Below are positions 11,013 through 21,663 of a DNA stretch of 64,000 bases, in pieces. The notes below the pieces were generated by a model. The model was not told the DNA's origin. It was given only the letters and a program-made list of their open reading frames with translations, and made no database searches. The translations under genes were made by a program, and so were the position numbers. The stretch comes from Allodiplogaster sudhausi (lineage: Eukaryota; Nematoda; Chromadorea; Rhabditida; Diplogasteridae). The stretch's first letter is position 1. Each line of letters begins with the position of its first letter. Location of the stretch: assembly GCA_945643635.1 (NCBI GenBank), contig CALZFC010000274.1, forward strand, positions 1,719,001-1,783,000. The letters are read 5' to 3'.

Positions 11013-12852
11013 CTGTTTCTCTTTTTCTCTCTTTCCCTATAGCTATCTTTTTCTCTTTCACTATTTTTTCTCATTGTCCCTTCTTTCTTTCTCCCTTTCC
11101 CTCTTTTCTCTTAATCTCATGCTATCTTTTCTTTTTTGAGTAGTGTTTCACTCTTTTTATCTCTACTTCTCTATTTCTCTCTTCTCTCCTTCTTTCTCTT
11201 TTTCTGCTTCTATTTCCCATTTTTTTTGTTTTTCTTTCCATGTCTCTCGAGTTCTCTCTTGCAATCTCTCTGTCTCGTTTTGTATGCAACTAAAATTTAT
11301 ATAAATTGTAACTAAATTGTACCTAAATTGTAACCAAATTGTAACTAATTTTTTTTGTTCATTTCTTTCCATGTCTCTCGATTTCTCTCTTGCAATCTCT
11401 CTATCTCTTTTCAAAAGGTAATCTTCCAGGTCAACAAAAAAAAACTGATTAAACCTCCTGCTGTTTCTCAAATTTGAAAGTTATCAACTGACTTGTTCAT
11501 CAAATGGAGACAAATGTTTTGTTTACTTCTTTTATTTCTCACGTTCAATCTTTCTTACCTTCTTTCTCTCGTTTTGTTTCTTGCTCTCTCTCTATTTCTC
11601 TTTCTCTTTCTATTTTCCTTGCATTTTCTAGTCTTGTACTCTTTCTACTGCTACATGAATTTTGAAAAAAAAAAATTTTTTTTCTTTCTTTCGTTGAATT
11701 TTCTCTTTTTTTCTCCCTTGGTTAGAAAGATAATTGTCACACTGCTCAATGAGAGAAAAGACATGTCAGAGGGCTAAAGTAAGAAACTGAGAATATATGA
11801 GTTGTATACGTCAAGAGAAGAAGTTCTGAGAACTAGGCGTGGTTCGTTTCCACCATCCGTCCGTCACACTTTGATAGGAATTCAGAAGTTTGTTCTCTCA
11901 AATGTTGCATATACGCAAGGAAGCTAGAAATAACTTTTATCGAATGATAATTTTTGTCTAGTTCACGGGGAGTCAAGACGTTCTTTGGAAAACTTTTTGG
12001 TGTTACAGTATGCCTCATTCGGGAATCTCACTTAGAAATTTACTGTAGCACCAAACAGAAATTTCTCTTAACAAAATGTTAAATATTTTGGCTCTCAACA
12101 CGATTTCCCTTAATGCAATCATGAGATACTGTCATATTTTCCTACTGTAAGACTTTTCTGCTAATTTTGGCAACGCGCCACAGCTGGCTAACATCCCCAA
12201 ATGTACTGGGCTAACTCTCCGTGAGTTCAGTATTTCTAATTCTATTTTTTTTTAATCAAAATACTATCGTGTCACTTCGCAAATCTAACTTTCTGTTTCT
12301 GTATATGTATCTTTGTCTCATCAATTGCTTGACCAACCCAATGGAGTGCATGATTACATACATCTTTCCAATATTCTCTGCTCTTTAAATCCATCAATAT
12401 GATATACCAAGTGCACGGAGTTGTAATCTTTGTCCTCGCCAGAAATGGAACGATTACAGGGTTTTCCCGCTCTCACCAAACTGGCCTCTCACACAAGCGC
12501 CAGATATCGTACGGCGAGACGCTCTCTCCAGCACCCTCTTGCTGTATCTCTCATGAGTCCTTCAGGACTTTTTAAAATCTCTCTCGCCTAACCCTTTCCC
12601 TGCACTTTCACCGGCCGTATCCCTTTCCTTATCCTTCTTCCATATCCTCACACCGCCGCCACCTGCAAAGGGGGGGGGGGGGAGAGGGAACGACGACCAG
12701 CCGCAGAGATCCGAGAGTCTTGAGTTGAGTAGATTGTGGGAACACCAGAGAAGAACACGTATGGCACAAGAAAACCGAACAGAACATTTATTTACGGATA
12801 GAAGGGGTTTATATAAAGATAGAAATTGTTGTACTTTGCGGTCTTCGATATG

Positions 12853-13311
12853 TACAGTACCGGTCAAAATTCTATTAACTTTTGGTTTTTCGTGCATAAT
12901 TTCTTTCAAAGTTAGTGAAAGTTTATGAAATTTTCAGGGTTGCTTCGTTATGCTGTCAGATTATTAGTTCCAGAATATTGATTTCATAGATCGACTACAA
13001 AGCGAGAAAAAAAATCAATAAGTCAATATCACCCGGGTGCGCATTTAGGAGTACTAAACGAAATGGGTTGTTTCTTTGATAATCAGGTAGTTTTTATTGG
13101 ATACATGATTTTTCTGTATTCTAGAGCATCTCTGCGATAAAGTTTTGATCTAATTGCTATTTAGTCACATGTTTTTACATGTTGCCTCCCCCCGTTCCCG
13201 ATCCATGCACTCGGATTGAGATGCAAACGGTTTAGGAGGTTATGCACGAAAAACTTTGAAAGAAATTATGCACAAAAACCAAAAGTTAATAGAATTTTGA
13301 CCGGTACTGTA
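12853..13311. mobile_element. Tc1/mariner-type MITE, copy 1
   Basis: The 459-bp element starts TACAGTACCGGTCAAAATTC and ends with its reverse complement, flanked by or including TA. The inverted repeats extend about 60 bp (ACTTTTGGTTTTT, GCATAATTTCTTTCAAAG). There is no transposase, so it is a non-autonomous element. The C-A-G-T...C-C-G-G-T-C-A-A-A-A end is of the type seen in Tc1-like transposons. Copies are at 19367-19825 and 24932-25389. Confidence 0.8.
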
Positions 13312-13470
13312 CTCTGGGGAAGGAAAAGTTCAGATACTATTATTCTGATAATTTCAATTTTCCCTTGAACATATCTCTAAGTTAATTATTCTACTTATGC
13401 ACACATAACTACACAGCACACAGAATGAAGGATTATGATTCGAAAGGAAAGGCATTTTTTCAGAGTGTTC

Positions 13471-14216
13471 GAATACGAATTTGAGAATATATATGCGTCA
13501 AGAGAGGAACTTGGCGTGGTTCGTTTCCGCGTTGTTTGTTTCCACGCGGTTCGTTTCCAAAATCTCGTCCATCATTGTTAGAAAGATAACTAACTGTCAC
13601 GCTGGCCAATGAGAGCAAAGATATGAGAGAGGGTTGTATAAACTGAGAATATAGATACGTTAAGAGAGGAAAACGTTAACGTTCTCTGAAGTTGTCGTGG
13701 TTCGTTCCACCATCCCGTCCATCATGGTTCGCAACAAAATTGTCACATTGGCCAATGAGCGCAAACACATGCGAAAGGGTTAGAGTAAGAAAGAGAGGGA
13801 AATGTTCTTAGATCACCAAGCACAATTGCAGCAAGAGGGACGCATGGAGAGAGTCAAGGCAGTTGCAAAGAGCCGAATTCTGAGGAGCGGTAGTAGAGGG
13901 AGGAAGATAAGCAAGTACGTGCGGGAGACAGTGAGAGAAGAGCTAAGATCTAGGTACAGCCATAACATCACAATTCGATGCAAAAACTTTACAGGAACAG
14001 CATCAAAGTAGTGAGAGCAAAGAAACAAGGCGGCCCCGTGCTAGACGAACTGTGCGGAAACTATTAGAAAGAAGACAGGAAACTATTTCAGAATCAAGAA
14101 TATTTGCATCGAGCCAGGTCTCACAGATGACAACTACATCAGGTTTTGTACACAGAGAGGAATGTATGTAACTCATGTAGCTTTTTTTTTTTACAAGAGA
14201 GCGGGCGCTAAAAAGG
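13471..14216 (+). repeat. IR3 left arm
   Basis: This is the reverse complement of 15252-15999, about 750 bp each, around a spacer of about 1,035 bp. The outer third holds units of a 110-130-bp repeat (GTGGTTCGTTTCC...TTAGAAAGATAA...GCCAATGAG); the inner part holds a LINE endonuclease fragment. Confidence 0.88.
13803..14216 (-). mobile_element. LINE (non-LTR) endonuclease fragment, inverted copy
   Basis: This is the exact reverse copy of the segment at 15252-15665 and encodes the same broken apurinic-type endonuclease segment on the minus strand, including the E-T-W-L motif. It is interrupted by stops and has no reverse transcriptase. Confidence 0.65.
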
Positions 14217-15251
14217 ACAATCTTAAGTACTCTCTTGACGTATTCGGCATATATATTCTCAGTTTCTTACTCTAACTCTCTCACGTTTCTTTGCTCCCAT
14301 TGTCCACTGTGACATCTATCTTTCTAACCAAAGGAGAAGAAAAAGAGAAACTTCAACGAAAGAAAGGTCATATTCATGTAGCGGCGGTAGAAAGACTACA
14401 AGGACGAGAAAATGCAAGGAAAATAGAAAGACAAAAAGAGAGAGAGAGAGAGAGCGAGAAACATCCTTCATACCTTGCACATTGACAGATTTAAAGAGCA
14501 GAGAGTATTGGAATGATGTACATACTCATGCATTCAATTGGGCGGGTCAAGCAATTGATGAGGAAAAAGAATTCATGTACAGAGATATATAGTTAAATTT
14601 GAGAAGGAGTACGATAGTAATTAGAAATTTGAAATAGTGAACCAGACAGAAATTATCATATGCTAAAAATGATTTCTCTCGTCCGATCTGGGCAAACTCC
14701 TTGAGTCTCGCTGCTGGTGCAAGGGCCGAGGGTGTTCTGATTGGAACGTGGGCCATTCTGTCTCATGTCAGTTGCTTACTTTTCTGGCTAGGTGGCCGAT
14801 GATGAGGTGCGAATGAGTCAGCTCCTAGATGCAATGGAAGTGGAGTGCCGCCTCAGCTCCGTTTTTCGGATGGGGTGACACGATGACAACACTCCCCGCT
14901 TGCTCGAGTACGTGCCGCCCATAAGGGGGCATCAGCTCGGCTGCCTCAAGGCAGCAAGGACAATGAGAGAGTGCGAATAGTGGAAAGGAGTTTATCTCCG
15001 CAAGATCATGACACTCGAGGAGCGCGTGAGATTCGGCGAAATGCGCGAGCTTCTGGCGGAGTTGCGTCGCACGCAGCCGCAGGCCATGTGGTGCATCTAC
15101 TGGGAATCTACAGGGATGAGCTGTGTGGGTGACGAGTGAGATTCCGGGCGGTGATCTCTCTACAACGCACCAACTGTACCTTCTGCCCACTCTGCCGCTC
15201 CTCAAGTTCAGGGAAACGCCTCTGCCTTGGCGCCGTAAAAATCTCTGTCAT
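14217..15251. other. IR3 spacer
   Basis: Single-copy DNA between the IR3 arms. It begins with one more copy of the 110-130-bp repeat in plus orientation (14222-14345), then a GA run (14440-14455). The second half (14790-15140) is less biased and contains a possible small gene fragment, described separately. Confidence 0.6.
14792..15139 (+). CDS. Possible small gene fragment, unknown
   Basis: I do not recognise it. A CTAG acceptor precedes an open stretch at 14792-14874 (V-A-D-D-E-V-R-M-S-Q-L-L) followed by GTGACA, a possible donor. Further on an ATG at 15008 opens 43 codons to TGA at 15137-15139 (MTLEERVRFGEMREL, then an A-M-W-C-I-Y-W-E segment). Both pieces have protein-like charged-helix composition. 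The exon between them is not resolved, and the LINE fragment follows directly, so it may be part of a mobile element. Confidence 0.3.
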
Positions 15252-15665
15252 CCTTTTTAGCGCCCGCTCTCTTGTAAAAAAAAAAAGCTACATGAGTTAC
15301 ATACATTCCTCTCTGTGTACAAAACCTGATGTAGTTGTCATCTGTGAGACCTGGCTCGATGCAAATATTCTTGATTCTGAAATAGTTTCCTGTCTTCTTT
15401 CTAATAGTTTCCGCACAGTTCGTCTAGCACGGGGCCGCCTTGTTTCTTTGCTCTCACTACTTTGATGCTGTTCCTGTAAAGTTTTTGCATCGAATTGTGA
15501 TGTTATGGCTGTACCTAGATCTTAGCTCTTCTCTCACTGTCTCCCGCACGTACTTGCTTATCTTCCTCCCTCTACTACCGCTCCTCAGAATTCGGCTCTT
15601 TGCAACTGCCTTGACTCTCTCCATGCGTCCCTCTTGCTGCAATTGTGCTTGGTGATCTAAGAACA
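15252..15665 (+). mobile_element. LINE (non-LTR) endonuclease fragment
   Basis: In the plus frame from about 15233 the translation reads F-S-A-R-S-L, then K-P-D-V-V-V-I-C-E-T-W-L and D-S-E-I. This matches the N-terminal pattern of the apurinic/apyrimidinic-type endonuclease of CR1/L2-like LINEs (N-A-R-S-L ... P-D-V-x-x-x-x-E-T-W-L). Downstream, in another frame and with stops, Y-L-P-P-S-T-T and a C-N-C-L-D-S-L segment resemble the next endonuclease block. The frame is broken and no reverse transcriptase follows, so this is a dead 5' fragment. Confidence 0.68.
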
Positions 15666-15999
15666 TTTCCCTCTCTTTCTTACTCTAACCCTTTCGCATG
15701 TGTTTGCGCTCATTGGCCAATGTGACAATTTTGTTGCGAACCATGATGGACGGGATGGTGGAACGAACCACGACAACTTCAGAGAACGTTAACGTTTTCC
15801 TCTCTTAACGTATCTATATTCTCAGTTTATACAACCCTCTCTCATATCTTTGCTCTCATTGGCCAGCGTGACAGTTAGTTATCTTTCTAACAATGATGGA
15901 CGAGATTTTGGAAACGAACCGCGTGGAAACAAACAACGCGGAAACGAACCACGCCAAGTTCCTCTCTTGACGCATATATATTCTCAAATTCGTATTCGA
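15252..15999 (-). repeat. IR3 right arm
   Basis: Inverted partner of 13471-14216. It ends at the CGTATTCGAACACTC segment. Its outer part carries about three units of the 110-130-bp repeat. Confidence 0.88.
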
Positions 16000-16119
16000 A
16001 CACTCTCATATTTTTTGCTCTTATCTTTCTAACTAAAGGAGAAAGAAAAGATAGCTGCCAAACATGGTTGAAGAGTACCTTTCCTTCAATTTGTTTAATC
16101 ATCCTATATTCGTAAAACA

Positions 16120-16191
16120 ATGACGTGGATTCTAGTCTTAGCCTTCATCACATTATTTGTTGCGCACGCGGCACTGTATCAATGTCCTTGA
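16120..16191 (+). CDS. Signal-peptide-like start, possibly an exon or broken gene
   Basis: An ATG opens a short frame MTWILVLAFITLFVAHA followed by L-Y-Q-C-P and TGA. The charged-free hydrophobic core and A-H-A end look like a secretory signal. Immediately downstream another frame is open to 16420 (I-N-V-L-E-N-V-T-R-L), so a splice or a frameshift could join them. Nothing downstream is recognised. Confidence 0.3.
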   Translation: MTWILVLAFITLFVAHAALYQCP

Positions 16192-16561
16192 GAACGTCAC
16201 TCGTCTGATAATACCCAATTATTACCCGAGAGGGATACTCACCGAAGCTCTTTCAGGAAGGAAATCTGAATCTTTCCTGTCGATTGCAATTCACATGCTC
16301 TCTTTATATCACCCTTGTGGAAGGCAAATTCTAGCAAATTTTAGATCGAGTTTTTGCTCTTTTGACGTATTCTGTCAAATGTTCTCGTTTAATTACTTGA
16401 AATTTTTAGAACGGTTCTAATGACGTCGACAATAATGAAAAAAAACGAAGATGAAAGTTATAGCAAACTATTTCAATAAAAGATTTTACAATTTAGTTAC
16501 AACGTGGTTGCAATTTAGTTCAGTCGATAGAGAAAAATCCCTTTTCAGAAAAAAAATAAGT

Positions 16562-16808
16562 GGAATATGTTCGCTACCTGAACACGACACCATTGCCAGA
16601 GAATATTAACGATTGATTCGATGCATCCGATACATTCATGACCCCACGATGTTTCGCTGTACTGTATTTATATATGTGCATACTTACTACCAAAAGCCGA
16701 TGTATACTTTTCTGCTTCTTCTTTAGAAGTATCCTGTGCTGTGGGGGGGGCGACTAGTGTTCATTGTTTCTGAAACCAACGATTGCACCTTCCTTGCCTA
16801 TTTCAGTC
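16562..16808 (+). promoter_or_regulatory. Upstream block before the W-S-E-W repeat gene
   Basis: A diverged copy of the upstream block at 9618-9960 and 22560-22901. It shares GGAATATGTTC, the ATATTAACGAT segment, ACATTCATGAC, TACCAAAA, GTTTCTGAAACCA and a T-rich ATTTCAGTC just before the ATG, and contains a run of Gs at about 16743-16750. Confidence 0.45.
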
Positions 16809-17348
16809 ATGTCCTGGAGGCTCTCGGTTCTGCTCGTACTGCCGTTCGTTGCGGCCAAAAGCACTCCGACCTGGTCCGAGTGGTCTTCATCCGCTCCGAT
16901 GTGGTCTGAGTGGTACGCTTCCACTCCGACGTGGTCTGAGTGGTCCGCTTCCACTCCGACGTGGTCTGAGTGGTCCGCTTCCACTCCGACGTGGTCAAAG
17001 TGGTCCGCGTCCGCTCCGACGTGGTCCGAGTGGTCCGCGTCCGCTCCGACGTGGTCCGAGTGGTCCGCGTCCGCTCCGACGTGGTCCGAGTGGTCCGCGT
17101 CCGCTCCGACGTGGTCCGAGTGGTCCGCGTCCGCTTCGACGTGGTCCGAGTGGTCCGCGTCCGCTCCGACGTGGTCCGAGTGGTCCGCGTCCGCTCTGAT
17201 GTGGTCCGAGTGGGCCGCGAGGACGGCGACTGTTCGTCGCCGTGTGGCTCGTGCGGAAAGCAAACGCGCGCCCGCATCTGCACTTCAAGCTGCTCCTGCA
17301 GGTTCATTCGCACACAAACTTTTCTACGAGAAAGTATCACAACAGTGA
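16809..17348 (+). CDS. Secreted W-S-E-W decapeptide repeat protein (179 aa), degenerate TSP1/CC paralogue
   Basis: One uninterrupted frame of 180 codons. Residues 1-17 are the family signal peptide (MSWRLSVLLVLPFVAAK), here fused without an intron to the start of a TSP1 module; the paralogues have an intron and many exons in between, so an internal deletion probably made the fusion. Residues about 18-137 are twelve 10-residue units of the form T-W-S-E-W-S-A-S-(A/T)-P. Each has a W-x-x-W, the motif C-mannosylated in TSP1 domains, but no cysteine. After the array a 1-nt difference from intact TSP1 exons (13 against 14 nt between GAGTGG and CGACTG) puts the rest of the domain (C-G-S-C-G-K-Q-T-R) out of frame. 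The frame then runs through the old donor to TGA, giving an R/A-rich tail. It could be a new short repeat protein or a pseudogene; coding status is uncertain. Confidence 0.55.
   Translation: MSWRLSVLLVLPFVAAKSTPTWSEWSSSAPMWSEWYASTPTWSEWSASTPTWSEWSASTPTWSKWSASAPTWSEWSASAPTWSEWSASAPTWSEWSASAPTWSEWSASASTWSEWSASAPTWSEWSASALMWSEWAARTATVRRRVARAESKRAPASALQAAPAGSFAHKLFYEKVSQQ
16861..17222 (+). repeat. 30-bp tandem repeat, 12 units (W-S-E-W array)
   Basis: Twelve units of CCGACGTGGTCCGAGTGGTC-type sequence with a 30-bp period. The period is a multiple of three, so copy-number change keeps the frame. The middle units are nearly identical and the ends diverged, suggesting homogenisation. Confidence 0.92.
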
Positions 17349-17502
17349 ACTATATTTACTTTGTCATGCTACGGAATTCTTCCGTTTCCGAACATATTAT
17401 GCAATAAGTTCGCATGTCCTCCTCTAAATAGTTGGTGTCACGGAAATTATGCAAGAGCGGATGTGAATCGGCAATTATGAAACCAAATGCTCTCCGGCCT
17501 GG

Positions 17503-17605
17503 TCCGAGTGGTCCGCATCCGCTCCGACGTGGTCCGAGTGGTCCGCGTCCGCTCCGACGTGGTCCGAGTGGTCCGCGTCCTCTCCGACGTGGTCCGAGTG
17601 GTCCA
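17503..17605 (+). repeat. Second 30-bp W-S-E-W array, 4 units
   Basis: Four units of the same 30-bp repeat, followed by the same out-of-frame TSP1 end (C-G-S-C-G-K-Q-T-R) and donor-like GTTCATT. The preceding 17300-17480 resembles the intron after the first array, so the whole module (array, TSP1 end and intron) has been duplicated in tandem. It has no signal peptide or start of its own. Confidence 0.85.
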
Positions 17606-18104
17606 CGAGGACGGCGACGGTGCGTCGCCGTGTGGCTCGTGCGGAAAGCAAACGCGCACCCGCATCTGCGCTTCAGGCTGTGCCTGCAGGTTCATTCATA
17701 TTCACACAGAAAAAATTCTGCAAGAAAGTATCACAACCGCGAACTATGTCTACTCCTTCATGTCCTACGGAACTTTTCTGTTTCAAATTGTGCAATAAGT
17801 TCGCATGTTCTCCACTAAATACATAGTTTGTGTGACGGAAAACATACAAGAACGGATTTGAATCAGCAATTATTCAGTAGACTTTTGTGAATGCACATCT
17901 TATAACGAGAAGAAGATTGGTTAGTTCCGATTTTCAAGTCTCAAATGGGAAAATTTAAGTAATAAATAAATATGAATTAAAGCGGTGACGCCAGCCCAAT
18001 GGAACCGTGTGGCGGACGTGGGCTGTGCTCTTTTCGCAGCAGGCTTGCTGCTCTCCGTACAGCAGAAACATCAGCGCTGATATGATTGTCTGCACAAGAT
18101 TGAC
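17606..18104 (+). pseudogene. Frameshifted final TSP1 end and CC exon of the W-S-E-W paralogue
   Basis: The segment to about 17695 is the end of the last-type TSP1 module. The CC exon at about 17982-18104 follows AAAG and reads G-D-A-S-P-M-E-P-C-G-G-R-G-L-C-S-F, then loses the frame: TTTCGCAGCAGG here against TTTCCGCAGCAG in intact copies, one base missing. The paralogue stop (TGC GCA TGA) has become TGC ACA AGA. The exon is therefore disabled on two counts. Confidence 0.7.
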
Positions 18105-18639
18105 GTCATTTTCGATTGCATTTTGTAACTGAATTTTGTAATCACTATTTATAAAATACATTTGTTGATATAAAAAAAATGTGATCCACCCGATCAAATG
18201 AATTCTCTAATCGATCATGAGAGTGACGCAAAATTTGCATTGTAAAAGATGTAGAAAGTGTTCATCTTATTCCAATGACTCTAGGGACGATTGCTGATTA
18301 AAAGGTGAAAGATATTGCAAAGTATTTTGCTAAACTCAATAAAGAAGCATTAGGAATCTTGTTTTGCTCTTTTCTGTAATTACCCCCTTCATAATTAATT
18401 ATGTTCATTCTCTATTTCAATTACCGTATTTTTTCTATTAAAATGCCATTGAAACATAGTACCCCTCTCTCTAATAGAACCCCCCTCTCCAACGGTGCCA
18501 CCCCAAATAGTCTAATACCTCGGTTTGCGACGTACCGCGAAATGAAAATGTAGGCATGGGATGCTCCTCCCAATGAACCGACTGTGAGATGGGCACACTA
18601 TGTTATTGGCCGCACGGCAACTTCGTTGCGGGTTACGAG

Positions 18640-18683
<44 letters not shown>

Positions 18684-18879
18684 CCGGGAAGATATTCTCG
18701 TCTACGTGTTCTTGTTGCCGAAGAAAAAATATATATACATATGTACATGGCCTCGCCAGCAAAGGGATGGATGACGGCTTTTTTGTTTCGTTGGGGATCC
18801 AGTAGGTAGGGATTTGGGCCCATCGAACCTGTTCCTTTTCCATTGCACACTCCAGCTTCCTCTTGAATGCCATGTTAAG
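18105..18879. other. 3' flank, MITE-end fragment and GA microsatellite
   Basis: 18105-18240 resembles the 3' flank of the other TSP1/CC genes. AATAAA lies near 18340. At 18424-18540 is a one-ended copy of the CCGTATTTTTTCTATTA...CTCTAATAGAACCCCC element family. (GA)n runs 18642-18681. No gene is seen. Confidence 0.5.
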
Positions 18880-19212
18880 CCAATCCTGTTGTTATTTGTT
18901 GTAATATATCTTTATTCGCAATAATAAAGGCATCAGCTTATTTTGCTTCTTTGTCGTTTTTGCGATTAACAGAGACATAGTTTCGTTTCGTTCTTTCCCG
19001 TACATCATTTGGTGTTCCTTTTTAGTTAGCGAATTTATTGTTTGCGACAGCGACGAAGCATCCAAGGAGACCAAATAGGTATTACCTTCATACGGTCGTC
19101 TAAATTAGCTTGTTCGTGGATTTCATCGATGGCATATGATTATCGTACGATTGCATCACATTTTTCGTCACGTTGTCATTTCTCCGAATTTTTCATGCAT
19201 ACGTATCAAACG
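18880..19212. repeat. Dispersed repeat R (AATAAAGGCATCAGCTT family)
   Basis: About 330 bp sharing AATAAAGGCATCAGCTT, CAGAGACAT.GTTTCGTT, GCGAATTTATTGTTTGCGAC and CCAAGGAGACCAAA with at least five places in each IR1 arm. No coding capacity is seen. Confidence 0.7.
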
Positions 19213-19366
19213 AATGAAAAAAATGCCTTTCCTTTCGAATCATAATCCTTCATTCTGTGTGCTGTGTAGTTATGTGTGCATAAGTAGAATAATTAACTTA
19301 GAGATATGTTCAAGGGAAAATTGAAATTATCAGAATAATAGTATCTGAACTTTTCCTTCCCCAGAG

Positions 19367-19825
19367 TACAGTACCGGTCAAAATTCTATTAACTTTTGGT
19401 TTTTGTGCATAATTTCTTTCAAAGTTTTTCGTGCATAACCTCCTAAACCGTTTGCATCTCAATCCGAGTGCATGGATCGGGAACGGGGGGAGGCAACATG
19501 TAAAAACATGTGACTAAATAGCAATTAGATCAAAACTTTATCGCAGAGATGCTCTAGAATACAGAAAAATCATGTATCCAATAAAAACTACCTGATTATC
19601 AAAGAAACAACCCATTTCGTTTAGTACTCCTAAATGCGCACCCGGGTGATATTGACTTATTGATTTTTTTTCTCGCTTTGTAGTCGATCTATGAAATCAA
19701 TATTCTGGAACTAATAATCTGACAGCATAACGAAGCAACCCTGAAAATTTCATAAACTTTCACTAACTTTGAAAGAAATTATGCACGAAAAACCAAAAGT
19801 TAATAGAATTTTGACCGGTACTGTA
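19367..19825. mobile_element. Tc1/mariner-type MITE, copy 2
   Basis: Same ends (TACAGTACCGG / CCGGTACTGTA) and interior as the element at 12853-13311, in inverted orientation as part of the duplicated arm. Confidence 0.8.
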
Positions 19826-21663
19826 CATATCGAAGACCGCAAAGTACAACAATTTCTATCTTTATATAAACCCCTTCTATCCGTAAATAAATGTTCTGTT
19901 CGGTTTTCTTGTGCCATACGTGTTCTTCTCTGGTGTTCCCACAATCTACTCAACTCAAGACTCTCGGATCTCTGCGGCTGGTCGTCGTTCCCTCTCCCCC
20001 CCCCCCTTTGCAGGTGGCGGCGGTGTGAGGATATGGAAGAAGGATAAGGAAAGGGATACGGCCGGTGAAAGTGCAGGGAAAGGGTTAGGCGAGAGAGATT
20101 TTAAAAAGTCCTGAAGGACTCATGAGAGATACAGCAAGAGGGTGCTGGAGAGAGCGTCTCGCCGTACGATATCTGGCGCTTGTGTGAGAGGCCAGTTTGG
20201 TGAGAGCGGGAAAACCCTGTAATCGTTCCATTTCTGGCGAGGACAAAGATTACAACTCCGTGCACTTGGTATATCATATTGATGGATTTAAAGAGCAGAG
20301 AATATTGGAAAGATGTATGTAATCATGCACTCCATTGGGTTGGTCAAGCAATTGATGAGACAAAGATACATATACAGAAACAGAAAGTTAGATTTGCGAA
20401 GTGACACGATAGTATTTTGATTTAAAAAAAATAGAATTAGAAATACTGAACTCACGGAGAGTTAGCCCAGTACATTTGGGGATGTTAGCCAGCTGTGGCG
20501 CGTTGCCAAAATTAGCAGAAAAGTCTTACAGTAGGAAAATATGACAGTATCTCATGATTGCATTAAGGGAAATCGTGTTGAGAGCCAAAATATTTAACAT
20601 TTTGTTAAGAGAAATTTCTGTTTGGTGCTACAGTAAATTTCTAAGTGAGATTCCCGAATGAGGCATACTGTAACACCAAAAAGTTTTCCAAAGAACGTCT
20701 TGACTCCCCGTGAACTAGACAAAAATTATCATTCGATAAAAGTTATTTCTAGCTTCCTTGCGTATATGCAACATTTGAGAGAACAAACTTCTGAATTCCT
20801 ATCAAAGTGTGACGGACGGATGGTGGAAACGAACCACGCCTAGTTCTCAGAACTTCTTCTCTTGACGTATACAACTCATATATTCTCAGTTTCTTACTTT
20901 AGCCCTCTGACATGTCTTTTCTCTCATTGAGCAGTGTGACAATTATCTTTCTAACCAAGGGAGAAAAAAAGAGAAAATTCAACGAAAGAAAGAAAAAAAT
21001 TTTTTTTTTTCAAAATTCATGTAGCAGTAGAAAGAGTACAAGACTAGAAAATGCAAGGAAAATAGAAAGAGAAAGAGAAATAGAGAGAGAGCAAGAAACA
21101 AAACGAGAGAAAGAAGGTAAGAAAGATTGAACGTGAGAAATAAAAGAAGTAAACAAAACATTTGTCTCCATTTGATGAACAAGTCAGTTGATAACTTTCA
21201 AATTTGAGAAACAGCAGGAGGTTTAATCAGTTTTTTTTTGTTGACCTGGAAGATTACCTTTTGAAAAGAGATAGAGAGATTGCAAGAGAGAAATCGAGAG
21301 ACATGGAAAGAAATGAACAAAAAAAATTAGTTACAATTTGGTTACAATTTAGGTACAATTTAGTTACAATTTATATAAATTTTAGTTGCATACAAAACGA
21401 GACAGAGAGATTGCAAGAGAGAACTCGAGAGACATGGAAAGAAAAACAAAAAAAATGGGAAATAGAAGCAGAAAAAGAGAAAGAAGGAGAGAAGAGAGAA
21501 ATAGAGAAGTAGAGATAAAAAGAGTGAAACACTACTCAAAAAAGAAAAGATAGCATGAGATTAAGAGAAAAGAGGGAAAGGGAGAAAGAAAGAAGGGACA
21601 ATGAGAAAAAATAGTGAAAGAGAAAAAGATAGCTATAGGGAAAGAGAGAAAAAGAGAAACAGT

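Larger units (their letters stand above)
9508..13468 (+). repeat. IR2 left arm (repeat A)
   Basis: This segment is the reverse complement of 19213-23010. Matching pieces include the signal-peptide exon, the poly-pyrimidine minisatellite, the MITE and homopolymer-rich spacers. The arms differ mainly by minisatellite copy number (12 against 7 units), homopolymer lengths and scattered single bases. No complete gene lies in the arm other than exon 1 of the minus-strand TSP1/CC gene. A tandem duplication of about 110 bp (the block GAAGGT...CAGATTAGTAAAAAAAA) lies at about 10220-10435. Confidence 0.9.

Noticed and set aside
10425..11139. 195-205-codon Ser/Phe/Leu-rich frames, membrane-like
   Set aside because: They lie entirely on the 32-bp pyrimidine minisatellite, and frame length follows unit number in the three copies.
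12600..12850. LTR retrotransposon end (TATATAA, AATAAA and TGTGGGAACACC in one segment)
   Set aside because: No second LTR, primer-binding site or coding region was found. The segment recurs only because it is part of repeat A.
16861..17222. CRISPR-like array
   Set aside because: Units are contiguous 30-bp tandem repeats without unique spacers, and the context is eukaryotic coding sequence.
16754..17340. Long minus-strand and alternative-frame ORFs over the 30-bp array (for example R-T-T-R-T-T-S-E repeats)
   Set aside because: Any frame of a 30-bp stop-free repeat stays open. Only the W-S-E-W frame has the family signal peptide.
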